Shown here: positions 9,991 through 20,000 of the stretch, piece after piece
How the letters are laid out: each line of letters opens with the position of its first letter
How positions within the stretch are numbered: the first letter of the stretch is position 1
Assembly (NCBI GenBank): GCA_033220425.1
Contig: CM065646.1
Location: 4,781,501-4,845,500, forward strand
Length of the DNA: 64,000 nucleotides
Direction: 5' to 3'
Source of the DNA: Lepraria neglecta
Taxonomy: Eukaryota > Ascomycota > Lecanoromycetes > Lecanorales > Stereocaulaceae
Notes under the pieces: model-generated
The model's database searches: none
Told to the model about the DNA's origin: nothing
Seen by the model: the letters and a program-made list of their open reading frames with translations, nothing else
Position numbers and translations under genes: made by a program

Positions 9991-12147
9991 CTGGGCTGGT
10001 GATGACGAAACCCTGAGAAGCCAACTTGCTTAGGTGGGGAAGGGTCCTAAGCACGCATTAAAACCGATAGAGTAGTAGATCTGCCCAGACTGAATGCAGG
10101 CCAGTAGGTTTTCGATAGGGGGCTGCTGCAAGTGTAGACGGGGTTGATGGAAATTGATGTATGACGCAGCGATGATGCAGTTTAGGGAGCATCGGGCGGC
10201 TTATTTGAAGGGCACTCGATTTTTCACCCTAAAATCGACACGGCTTTCCCCTCAACTTGCACGTGATCGAGATTAGATGTCCAGCACCGGACCAATCAGC
10301 GTCTTTCATCGCATGCATCAAATATCTTACATGTACTTACAATTAATGCGCCGACTTCCCCAATATGTGACGCGTCGAGGCGTTTTGCAGAATAGCACCG
10401 TGTTGACTCTCAAGTACAGGCCCGTCTCAAACGAATAATTGAGCAAGTATTTAACATGCTTTCTCCAAACCCAAAAATCAAGCTTCATACGTCACTTTCT
10501 CCCTATATTGCTCATCTAGAAGCCACTTCATATAACTCGACCCCTTCCAGTTCAACAACTTTCAATTATCGGATTACATCAATTCAAACCCACGATGCCT
10601 CCCCATACGGATTAGAGATTGCCGGTATCATATTCTGAAGTTGTTTTGGAAACCAACCAGGCTCGCCAGGCAACAAAAAAAGGTCAAAGAAGAGCATATG
10701 AGCTCATCGAACTGGTAGGATCCTTCTCACCGTACATGCGCGTCTTTCTGTGACCCAGTACCAAGCACATATAGGGCTGAGGGTTCTCCTGAACAAAGGA
10801 ACTAGATGTACCCACGGTGGCGCCTCCTAACCAAGTGCGCGGACTACCAGGTGAAACTTTACCAAATCCGGCCTTTGGTTTGAGATTTCGAGTCCCTATA
10901 TTAGTGATGCTTGGAATGAAAACCTGAGCTCTTTGGTTTTCTTGTTGGCCACGATGCTTATGATGAGAATTCTTCGCAAAAAAAATTCGCTGGGCAGTGG
11001 TCAAGTAATGCTTCGTTTTCATATCGAATCTATGCAGCATAGGAGATATCGGCGTGCATGGTAACCTCAATGGAGTCTTCTCTTGTGTCCTAGCACTCAA
11101 ACACATCGTAAAGGGTGACATGCCGTAAGCATCGTCACTACGAGCACCAAGGGTCTTCGGCTGCTATCCAATCCATCGGCCTTAAGAATGGTAAATAGGT
11201 GGAGCGTATGTAGGATGGACATCCGAGGGCCAACATTAAATTCCGTATGGGATACTAGACCATGCATTGGCAATCTTAATGGGTGCCATTTGGGAAAGAC
11301 GGGGGTTGCAGGTTCCGCTGCAGATTGCCATATATTTTAGACTGTATGGCCCTCCATGCCGTTCTGGCGTGAGAGAGGGTTGTTCGTATGTGTAGGGGGT
11401 GTCTGAACGTATTCAAGGGTTTCTTGCCGATATTCAAAAGTGGAAAGTTTAAGGACAGGCATATCATCTCTATTGGGAGAGCAATTAAGGCTGCTATTCC
11501 GGTATGTGTAACAAAATGCTCGAATCATATCCTGTCTTTAATGACCAATCATGTACCTGAAACTTGGAGCTCTTGTATGAGATATAATTCTTTTATGGGT
11601 GGATGCTCCGCTCTCCGAAAAGCCTTCTGTGCTTGCCATAGGATTGCTTTCCCAAATTGTACCACCTAGGATCTAGTGAGAACGAAATGTGGTCCGTAAC
11701 ACTAAGCACCTTGCATGGTATCGACCTCCGCGGGAGGGATTAGATTTTCCATCTCTTACACGATATTCGGCTATGCCTTATGGTAATATAACACTTTAGT
11801 AAATACATGATGCACAATTTTGAGGTACTCACAAAGGGAATCCATGCAATCTGCTACCGTCTGGCTACGTGGCAAGACAATTGGTACAGGTTTCTTTAAA
11901 TTGTCCAACCATTTCCTGGAATTCTTGTTAGCCTTAGTGTACACAGATTATGTATATCAGTACGCACTTACCAATTCTTTTCTGCTCTTCTTCTTTCACT
12001 GGTTCTGGCTCATTCTGTCTGTTACTAGACGCTAGACGCCAACTCACAACAACACTCCATTCCAACATAATGAACCTTGAACTACTTTATCTTAGTATGG
12101 TCTCTTCTTGCGATCCGGCCGTGCCTATCCTTTGTCATAATGCCGGT
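9991..12147. other. 2.2-kb region without a recognised gene
   Basis: The first 450 bp should contain the atf1 promoter, including TGACGCAG, GTGACGCG and an E-box CACGTG at about 10260. The largest ORF (10684-11121, minus, 145 codons) has no family I can recognise. I found no repeat structure in 11.2-12.1 kb. Confidence 0.4.
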
Positions 12148-12889
12148 TCATCTCCAACTCAACCCATTCCACTCGCGCTCCCTGCCTATGAGACCATTCG
12201 CTTCGCGCAATGCTTCATCCCGCGCCGCATCTTCTTTAAACTCCTCGTCCTTCTCTATCGCGTCTCTACTCCGGCCGAACCGTCCTGTCGCCCAAGTTCA
12301 CCCGCTGCACCCGTTGCATTACTAGGTGTCGCTTGAAAGTCAACCAAACTTTCGCCCATTCTCGCTCTTCAACATCGTCTTCCTCGCACCACTCTTTAAA
12401 TGGAATACCCAGCTTTCTAGACCCACGTGAGAAATCGTAAGGATTCTCCAGATCCTCGTCCTTCCGTATAGTGCACCGACCGAGGACCTCTTCGCTCCTC
12501 CCAAACGACCGCATGCTCGCCCGCCGGTACACCCACGCCCGCACCTTGAACGGTACCGATCCCGGCTCCTCCAACGCCGGTCCCACCACACTGCAATCGC
12601 AGGGGGAGCCCATTCTCTCCTTCACTTCATCATGATTGGCGCAATCTTTATGACATGTCCGGTAGGCGATCCTCCACAACGTCTTCGCCCGGATGTTCGC
12701 ACACATCGATGCCATACGCCGGTTCGTCAACCACAACGTCCCCAGGTCGTCCAATGACGATAAGTTCTCCATTACCATGTCAGAAATCTCTGGAGGAAGG
12801 GCATCCATATTTGGAATGGACATATACATGATTCGATCAATTTTTCCATTATATTCCATACTATTCCATATCGTTTGATGTGCAAACAA
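12148..12889 (-). CDS. F-box protein, reading frame broken near its C-terminus
   Basis: An open frame of 207 residues runs from 12889 to a stop at 12266. An F-box lies near the N-terminus: SIPNMDALPPEISDMVMENL, then LGTLWLTNRRM and IRAKTLWRIA. F-box proteins link substrates to SCF ubiquitin ligases through Skp1; the substrate is unknown. The downstream part is rich in Cys, Arg and acid residues. A different frame stays open just past the stop and reads a highly charged helical stretch (DEEFKEDAARDEALREANGL) to a stop at 12148, which looks like the true C-terminus displaced by one frame near 12270. No intron of normal size can bridge the two frames. It is therefore a recent one-base frameshift or a sequencing error. 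The true start may be an internal Met near 12826, closer to the F-box. Confidence 0.7.
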
Positions 12890-13313
12890 TGTGCAATCAA
12901 CCTGCCAATGACAGTGATGATGGTAACGTAGGATAGAAAACCGGGAAGGGTGTTCCCTTTATCTAATCGTTACGGCTAAATACACTACCCTACGCATTTG
13001 GAGTATTTTAGTTCCAGCGCTAGGCCTTATCTGACATCCCTTCATCCATTGCATTCAATTTCGCTCACGTTCCAGCGTTCCAGAGGAATCATATAGAAAA
13101 GGGCTGTTACCTTTTCCTCTGGAACGCCTGTATTCCCTCGCTGTGCTCACTCATGGGTCTTCGACCCCCTCACTTCGTGGGTCCCCCCATTGCTCACGCA
13201 CTACAACCTCACTCTCCCTTTGAACCACTCCCTCTTTTTTAGCGGTTCACTTCTTTTACTGCCCATCTCTTCCATTCTACCTATTCCCAACTAACTCCAA
13301 CTCCAACTCCAAC
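12890..13313. other. Spacer with a hairpin and a dispersed repeat
   Basis: No gene seen. A perfect 14-bp inverted repeat, GCGTTCCAGAGGAA at 13075-13088 and its complement at 13114-13127, encloses a 25-nt loop. Sequence at 13158-13220 recurs in diverged form at 24785-24850. Confidence 0.6.
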
Positions 13314-13425
13314 TCCCTCGTTCAGTCTCCCTCGTTCAGTCTCCCTCGTTCAGTCTCCCTCGTTCAGTCTCCCTCGTTCAGTCTCCCTCGTTCAGTCTCC
13401 CTCGTTCAGTCTCCCTCGTTCAGTC
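13314..13425. repeat. 14-bp minisatellite, eight copies
   Basis: Eight perfect head-to-tail copies of TCCCTCGTTCAGTC, preceded by a short CTCCAA run. No coding frame is associated with it. Confidence 0.97.
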
Positions 13426-13689
13426 TCTCTCTAATGTTTATCTCCTGATCTCTACCCTCTTACAAATCCACAAATAATGGTCCTCTCCCAGCAGACATCT
13501 ACCTCATATCGCTCTGCCGTTGCACTTGTTTAACAAATGACTCTCCTTTCCATCACTCGTCTTTGCCCCTTGTCTTTCCAATTCCTAGCTACTCCCGTCT
13601 TCCATTGCTACCAGGTTGCTACCGCACAACATGCACGTCAACCGCCGACACCGTTCTTCCTTGCTACTCGTCACTCCTGCCGAACACGT

Positions 13690-14300
13690 CGGGAACTTTG
13701 AGGGTTAAGACCGTAGGGCAGTAAAAAGTGTAGGGTCTGGCTGTAAGGGAGAGTAGGGCAGCAAAATGTATAGGGACTTCTGGAGCTAAGACCGTAGAGC
13801 AGTAAAGAGAGTAGGGAACTCCCGGGCAAAGACCTTAGGAAAGAGAGAGTATAGGGACTTTTATTCCCTAGGAGAACCGCCAGTGCAAGGCGTGTAGGGA
13901 AATTCTAGCCTTGGGGTTGTAGGACAGCAAAAAGTATGGGGACTTTTAGGTACTTTTAAAAATAGATGTCTCCTACACTTTTTACTACCCTACGTCCTCC
14001 TGAGGATAGAAGTCCCTATACTTTCCGCTTCCCTGCGGTCTTACTTTACGGCCAGCATCGGACGGTTGGCGCAGCCGCTCATAGCGCCAAAGCCCCGCTA
14101 TTCCACCGGGTATTCCTCCTTTCGATCAAATCGAATGCGAAATATGAAAAGTTCACTGGGGAGACCAAAAGTTGAGGGCTGGGGGGAGTACTCGCCGGGG
14201 GAGCACTCGCTGGGGGAGTACTCTCCACGGGTAGTCCAAAAACTGAGGGTTCACTGGGAGGAATACTCCGCCGTCGAGTGCTCCCCTCAATATACTCCAC
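13690..14300. repeat. Degenerate TAGGG-containing repeats with an inverted partner
   Basis: Variants of TAGGGCAGTAAAAAGTGTAGG and TAGGGACTTTT recur five to six times between 13700 and 13955, and reverse-complement versions follow at 13970-14045, giving a large imperfect palindrome centred near 13965. A second cluster at 14165-14290 has repeated GGGGGAGTACTC / GGGGGAGCACTC blocks and an inverted copy, GAGTGCTCCCC. This is not a telomere repeat: the spacing is irregular and the motif differs. Confidence 0.7.
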
Positions 14301-14839
14301 ATTCCTTCCGTAAGAATGGTCGTTTCGTGTTGCCGGATCATCAGAGGCCACGACATCGTCTGATGAGAGGTGGCGGACGTTCCTCTTCTGCGGACAAATA
14401 GACAATGAATGAATTGGGTAAATGCATTACCAATTACTAGGCTGTACAAAAAATCTGCTGAGCCTCTCGCCGATGGTAAATTGCAGGTCTGTCTTCTGAC
14501 CATCTCCAAGTGGTCGAAGAGTGTGGCTCGTGCAGCTCATCTTTTTCCTGTCATACAATTTCAGCTTCCAATGCTCAAAGTATTGTTCCATTTCATAGTG
14601 TTGTTCCAGGGCTTACCGCGAACTACAGCGAGCCCTTGCTCTCTATTTAAGCAACATCGTCTTCTGAGTCAGTCTAATGACTTCGGTCTCGAAAGCGAGT
14701 ATTTAAGTACCTGAATTAATGTTAAGGGTGTGATCTCATAGCTTGTAACATGTGTTGCCTTATCTATCTTGAACTTTTTAATTCTGTTCACAGTCATCAA
14801 CCTATCCCCTAACTAGCTACAATCTACAACCTAAATGAG

Positions 14840-15085
14840 CCGATTCATCGTCTCCATGGCACTTCTAACTCTTCGGCCTCTTTCCACCGCCCTTAATTCC
14901 AGTATGTTGACGCCAAGTTGGTTATGCTAATCAGCGTGTCTGGATGTTCCACCCCGAGTACCCTCTTTGTCGTCTCCATGACTTGCACTTGCAACTCTTC
15001 AGCCTCTTTCCAACGCCCTTGATTCCAGTATGTTGACGCCAAGTTGGCTATGCTGATCAGCGTGTTTGGGTGGAAGCTCGTAACC
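14840..15085 (-). pseudogene. TPR-repeat relic (kinesin-light-chain-type TPR, probably from an NLR-like protein)
   Basis: On the minus strand two successive 42-residue TPR units are readable, with LISIANLASTYWNQGRWKEA in the first and HPDTLISITNLASTYWN in the second. These are the hallmark of TPR arrays in fungal NB-ARC/NACHT proteins. The second unit is cut by an in-frame TAA where the first has CAA, and coding character stops soon after (EAEELEVPWRR then stop). No nucleotide-binding domain is present nearby. The differences between the two units are mostly transitions, as repeat-induced point mutation would leave. Confidence 0.8.
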
Positions 15086-15137
15086 GGGACGCTTGCACAC
15101 GGGAGACGGCAGCTCCAATGTAGCGTCAGTGTTGGGG

Positions 15138-15291
15138 GGAGCCAAAACGGGCTCCTAAGGCGCCGGCGTGCGTAAGTCGCTAGCGTAAGGCGAACGCTAG
15201 TATTGAGAGGAGCCAAAACGGGCTCCCAGAGTATGGGAGACGCCAGCGCAAATGCAACGCCAAAGTTGAGAGGGGAGCCAGAACCGGCTCT
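15138..15291. repeat. Three-copy repeat with a GGAGCC/GGCTCC hairpin
   Basis: Three copies at 15138-15155, 15209-15226 and 15274-15291 of a small palindrome (GGAGCC, a spacer near AAAACG, GGCTCC), spaced 71 and 65 bp. The third copy has a changed spacer and an imperfect right arm. Each is preceded by a TTGAGAGG-like block and by related GACGCCAGCG / GCGAACGCTAG sequence. Confidence 0.75.
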
Positions 15292-15862
15292 TAAGACCTC
15301 AACGTTTCCATAGCAGTAACGTGCAGAAGACGTGGCTGGTTCTGGGGTTGAATATCATAAAGGAGCCCTTCTCCAAAATAGGTGGTCAAAATCAAAGTGT
15401 GCTGTGGCAAGATAAGGGTCTCCACTGGATCAGTACAGTGGTAGGGACACCACAACACCTGTTACCTTCCAACTTCCTGACATGTTGACCTCCAATTGAC
15501 GTATTGAACGTCGATTTATCTCACCAATATCAAGCAGCCAGTAGAAATATCGTTGTTGTCCTCGGCATAAGGGATCATCGTATTCGCAGCATAGAAAATG
15601 GATTTAGCCTCAGTAGCGATGAGTCGACAAGTACGGAGAAATTTAGCATTTGTAGGACCGTGCGGTTAATGTCGCTATGGCCTAAGTCTTCCTCAGGTTG
15701 GTCTGCAGTCAAGTTATCCAGTCGACCAGTACTATAGTCATGCTGGTGCTCTCTTGAGATTGCAAGGATTGTGCCGTTTGACTGCTCGAATACCTGTTCA
15801 TAAATCATGATACGGATTGCGTAGGATAAAGCGAAGAAGCTGGCCTGACTTTTATGTTAGAC

Positions 15863-15938
15863 AGATATCAACGAACAGCAGTGTACTGGGCATCCAAGGG
15901 TGGACATAAAGAGGCAGTAGCGGAGCTACTTTTGCAGG
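15863..15938 (+). pseudogene. Single ankyrin-repeat relic
   Basis: The plus strand reads RTAVYWASKGGHKEAVAELL then LQ, a near-consensus ankyrin repeat (TALHWAAxxGHxxVVxLLL). I found no open frame linking it to other repeats. It probably comes from an ankyrin-repeat protein now lost, like the TPR relic 0.8 kb away. Confidence 0.7.
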
Positions 15939-16328
15939 TTAGCTTCTCTTCGGGCACCAACGGCAATAAAGCCACTTTTGACCCCGCTGTTCACATGATG
16001 CTCAGGCTTCAAACTCGACTATTCTAGAAACTTCGTAATCGAATCTAGCATGTGTGCTCCAGTTCTGATACTCTCGTGCTCCAACTTACTCCTTTCCCAC
16101 TAGCCCTCTATGTCCCCTATCTTTTCTCAGAGGGAGAAGGCTTGGGGCAAAGCGGCTGAGCGCACGACTTAAACTTCACCTGTCCACATTAGTTATCCAG
16201 AGTTCACGCACATGCTATTTCCCGCCTAGATAAGATGCCGGGGTGGAAGAGGAGAATGCATCGTGTCCTGTCTTGATTCGCTCAGACAACACCTTTAATC
16301 TTCTACTAGTAAATAATCTGATCTTCCG

Positions 16329-16498
16329 GTGCTGGCTATTGGCTATCGGGCTCTACTTCGTGGTAGGAAGAAGTAATCCTAGTGCGATTTGCAAAAGCCG
16401 GGTTTTTGATTGGTGCTTTCATACCAAAAAGTCCCTGTTTCTAAATTACCGCTAGGATTACTTTTCCCTACCACAAAGTATATACGATAGCCAAGCAC
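16329..16498. mobile_element. Foldback (MITE-like) element of about 170 bp
   Basis: A long imperfect palindrome. The left arm (16329-16382) and the right arm (16452-16498) share GTGCT, TGGCTATCG, then TACTTxGTGGTAGG and AAGTAATCCTAG in inverse orientation, about 26 of 29 positions in the best block, with a 6-nt insertion in the left arm. The region between also pairs loosely. No coding capacity. The arm structure fits a non-autonomous DNA transposon; I could not define a target-site duplication. Confidence 0.75.
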
Positions 16499-16517
16499 AT
16501 GTATTCATCGAAATCAA

Positions 16518-16666
16518 ATGTTCAAGCCTTGGCAGAGCAGCGTCTTAGTTCGATGCTGCTCTAACAGATTCCATGCCAAGAACCTCGCCCTATCGAATCT
16601 TTTCGCGCTACGTACCTTTCTTACCTAGTAAAACGGCAAGAGATCGACATGCCAAGGCTTGAACAT
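16518..16666. mobile_element. Second small terminal-inverted-repeat element (about 150 bp)
   Basis: A perfect 17-bp inverted repeat, ATGTTCAAGCCTTGGCA at 16518-16534 and its complement at 16650-16666, bounds about 115 bp of non-coding sequence. It lies 20 bp from the foldback element and 0.4 kb upstream of the micro-exon gene. It is MITE-like in form; family unknown. Confidence 0.7.
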
Positions 16667-17024
16667 TCTTTACGAATGTAGGCGCCCAAGGATATGAGGC
16701 AACCAATCGCTCAGCAATTGCGGGGTATAATCACTCCTTTGACTCTTAGAAATGTGAATAACATCACACGAACCACCAGCGCAACCTGTTCGCTTGTCAG
16801 CTGACACTTGACCCTAGGATATATGGTTCTATGCATGGCCGGATATTGAGCGTATTCCCATTAGATACAAGAGAGCTTTAATTCTGACAGCTAGGGTTGT
16901 TTAGGACTCGAGGATAATACTTCCTTTATACTGAGCTTGCACTGTAATTCTCATCAGCGACATTGGAGTGTTATATTGTTAAATTTCTAGCGTCGAACAA
17001 TCGTTGTGATTGGTAATTCTCAAG

Positions 17025-20000
17025 ATGAGTGTAAGTGAACCTGGCTGGAGCAGAGGATATCTCTTGGTCGAACTGATAGCTAATTACTGGATGATTATAG
17101 CGAGTACGTAAATTTAGCCTGAGCAGAGGATATCTCTTTGGTTAAACTGATGGCTAATTATATTTTCTTAATAATTATAGGAAGTAAGTAAATTTGGCCT
17201 GAGTAGAGGATATCTTTTGGTTGAGCTGATAGCTAATTCTATTTTCTGGATAACTATAGGCAGTAAGTAAATTTGGCCTGAGCATAGGATATCTCTTAGT
17301 CGACCTGGTAGCTAATTCTGTTTTCTGGATAATTATAGGCAGTAAGTAAATTTGCCCTGAGCAGAGGATATCTCTTGGTCGAACTGATAGCTAATTACTA
17401 GATGATTATAGCTTGTAAGTAAATTAGGCCTGAGCATAGGATATCTCTTAGTCGACCTGGTAGCTAATTCTGTTTTCTGGATAATTATAGGCAGTAAGTA
17501 AATTTGCCCTGAGCAGAGGATATCTTTTGGTCGAACTGATAGCTAATTACTAGATGATTATAGCTTGTAAGTAAATTTGGCCTGAGCAGAGGGTATCTCT
17601 TGGTCGAACTGATAGCTAATTACTAGATGATTATAGCTTGTAAGTAAATTTGGCCTGAGCAGAGGATATCTCTTGGTCGAACTGATAGCTAATTCTGTTT
17701 CCTGGATGATTATAGCGAGTACGTAAATTTAGCCTGAGCAGAGGATATCTCTTGGTCGAACTGATAGCTAATTCTATTTCCTGGATGATTATAGCGAGTA
17801 AGTAAATTTGGCCTAAGCAGAGGATATCTCTTGGTCGAACTGATAGCTAATTATATTTTCTGGATAACTATAGGAAGTAAGTAAATTTGGCCTGAGCAGA
17901 GGATATCTCTTAGTCGAACTAATAGCTAATTCTATTTTCTGAATGATTATAGATAGTAAGTAAATTTGGCCTAAGCAGAGGATATCTCTTGGTCGAACTG
18001 ATAGCTAATTATATTTTCTGGATAACTATAGGAAGTAAGTAAATTTGGCCTGAGCAGAGGATATCTTTTGGTCGAACTGATAGCTAATTACTAGATGATT
18101 ATAGCTGGTAAGTAAATTTGGCCTGAGCAGAGGGTATCTCTTGGTTGAACTGATAGCTAATTCTATCTCCTGGATGATTATAGGAAGTAAGTAAATTTGG
18201 CCTAAGCAGAGGATATCTCTTGGTTGAACTGATAGCTAATTATGTTTCCTGGATGATTATAGTTTGTAAGTAAATTCGGCCTGAGCAGAGGATATCTCTT
18301 GGTTGAACTGATAGCTAATTATGTTTCCTGGATGATTATAGCTTGTAAGTAAATTTAGCCTGAGCAGAGGATATCTCTTGGTTAAACTGATAGCTAATTC
18401 TGTTTCCTGGATGATTATAGCGAGTACGTAAATTTAGCCTGAGCAGAGGATATCTCTTGGTTGAACTGATAGCTAATTCTGTTTCCTGGATAACTATAGG
18501 AAGTAAGTAAATTTGGCCTGAGCAGAGGATATCTCTTGGTTAAACTGATAGCTAATTACTGGATGATTATAGCGAGTACGTAAATTTAGCCTGAGCAGAG
18601 GATATCTCTTGGTTGAACTGATAGCTAATTCTGTTTCCTGGATAATTATAGGCAGTAAGTAAATTTGGCCTGAGCAGAGGATATCTCTTGGTTGAACTGA
18701 TAGCTAATTCTGTTTCCTGGATGATTATAGCGAGTACGTAAATTTGGCCTGAGCAGAGGATATCTCTTGGTTGAAATGATAGCTAATTCTGTTTCCTGGA
18801 TGATTATAGGAAGTAAGTAAATTCGGCCTGAGCAGAGGATATCTCTTGGTCGAACTGATAGCTAATTACTAGATGATTATAGCGAGTACGTAAATTTAGC
18901 CTGAGCAGAGGATATCTCTTGGTTGAACTGATAGCTAATTCTGTTTCCTGGATAATTATAGGCAGTAAGTAAATTAGGCCTGAGCAGAGGATATCTCTTG
19001 GTTGAACTGATAGCTAATTCTGTTTCCTGGATGATTATAGCTTGTAAGTAAACCTGGCTGGAGCAGAGGATATCTCTTGGTTGAACTGATAGCTAATTCT
19101 ATTTTCTGGATAACTATAGGAAGTAAGTAAATTTAGCCTGAGCAGAGGATATCTCTTGGTTAAACTGATAGCTAATTACTGGATGATTATAGCGAGTACG
19201 TAAATTAGGCCTGAGCAGAGGATATCTCTTGGTTGAACTGATAGCTAATTCTGTTTCCTGGATAATTATAGGCAGTAAGTAAATTAGGCCTGAGCAGAGG
19301 ATATCTCTTGGTTGAACTGATAGCTAATTCTATTTCCTGGATGATTATAGTTTGTAAGTAAATTCGGCCTAAGCAGAGGATATCTCTTGGTTAAACTGAT
19401 AGCTAATTACTGGATGATTATAGCGAGTACGTAAATTTAGCCTGAGCAGAGGATATCTCTTGGTTGAACTAATAGCTAATTCTGTTTTCTGGATAATTAT
19501 AGGCAGTAAGTAAATTTAGCCTGAGCAGAGGATATCTCTTGGTTGAACTGATAGCTAATTCTGTTTCCTGGATGATTATAGCTTGTAAGTAAACCTGACT
19601 GGAGCAGAGGATATCTCTTGGTTGAACTGATAGCTAATTCTATTTTCTGGATAACTATAGGAAGTAAGTAAATTTAGCCTGAGCAGAGGATATCTCTTGG
19701 TCGAACTAATAGCTAATTCTGTTTTCTGGATAACTATAGAAAGTAAGTAAATCTAATTAAAGCAGAGAATATCTCTTGATTAAACTGATAGCTAATTATT
19801 TTTTCTTGATGATTATAGGCGGTAAGTAAATCTAGTCGGAGCAGAAAATATTCTTTATTAAACTGATAGCTAATCCCTCTTTCTCGATTAAAGGATGTAA
19901 GCTATTATAGCTATAGTAGAGTGTACTTCTTGATTAAATTAATAGCTGACGTAGCCCTCTTAATGGTTATAGGAGGTAAGAGTCTTTTTCAGTGTAGTGA

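Noticed and set aside
10684-11121. 145-codon ORF on the minus strand
   Set aside because: No domain, no convincing promoter and no splice partners; left as unassigned in the spacer entry.
13690-14045. Interstitial telomere repeats
   Set aside because: The TAGGG words are not in TTAGGG tandem order and spacing is irregular.
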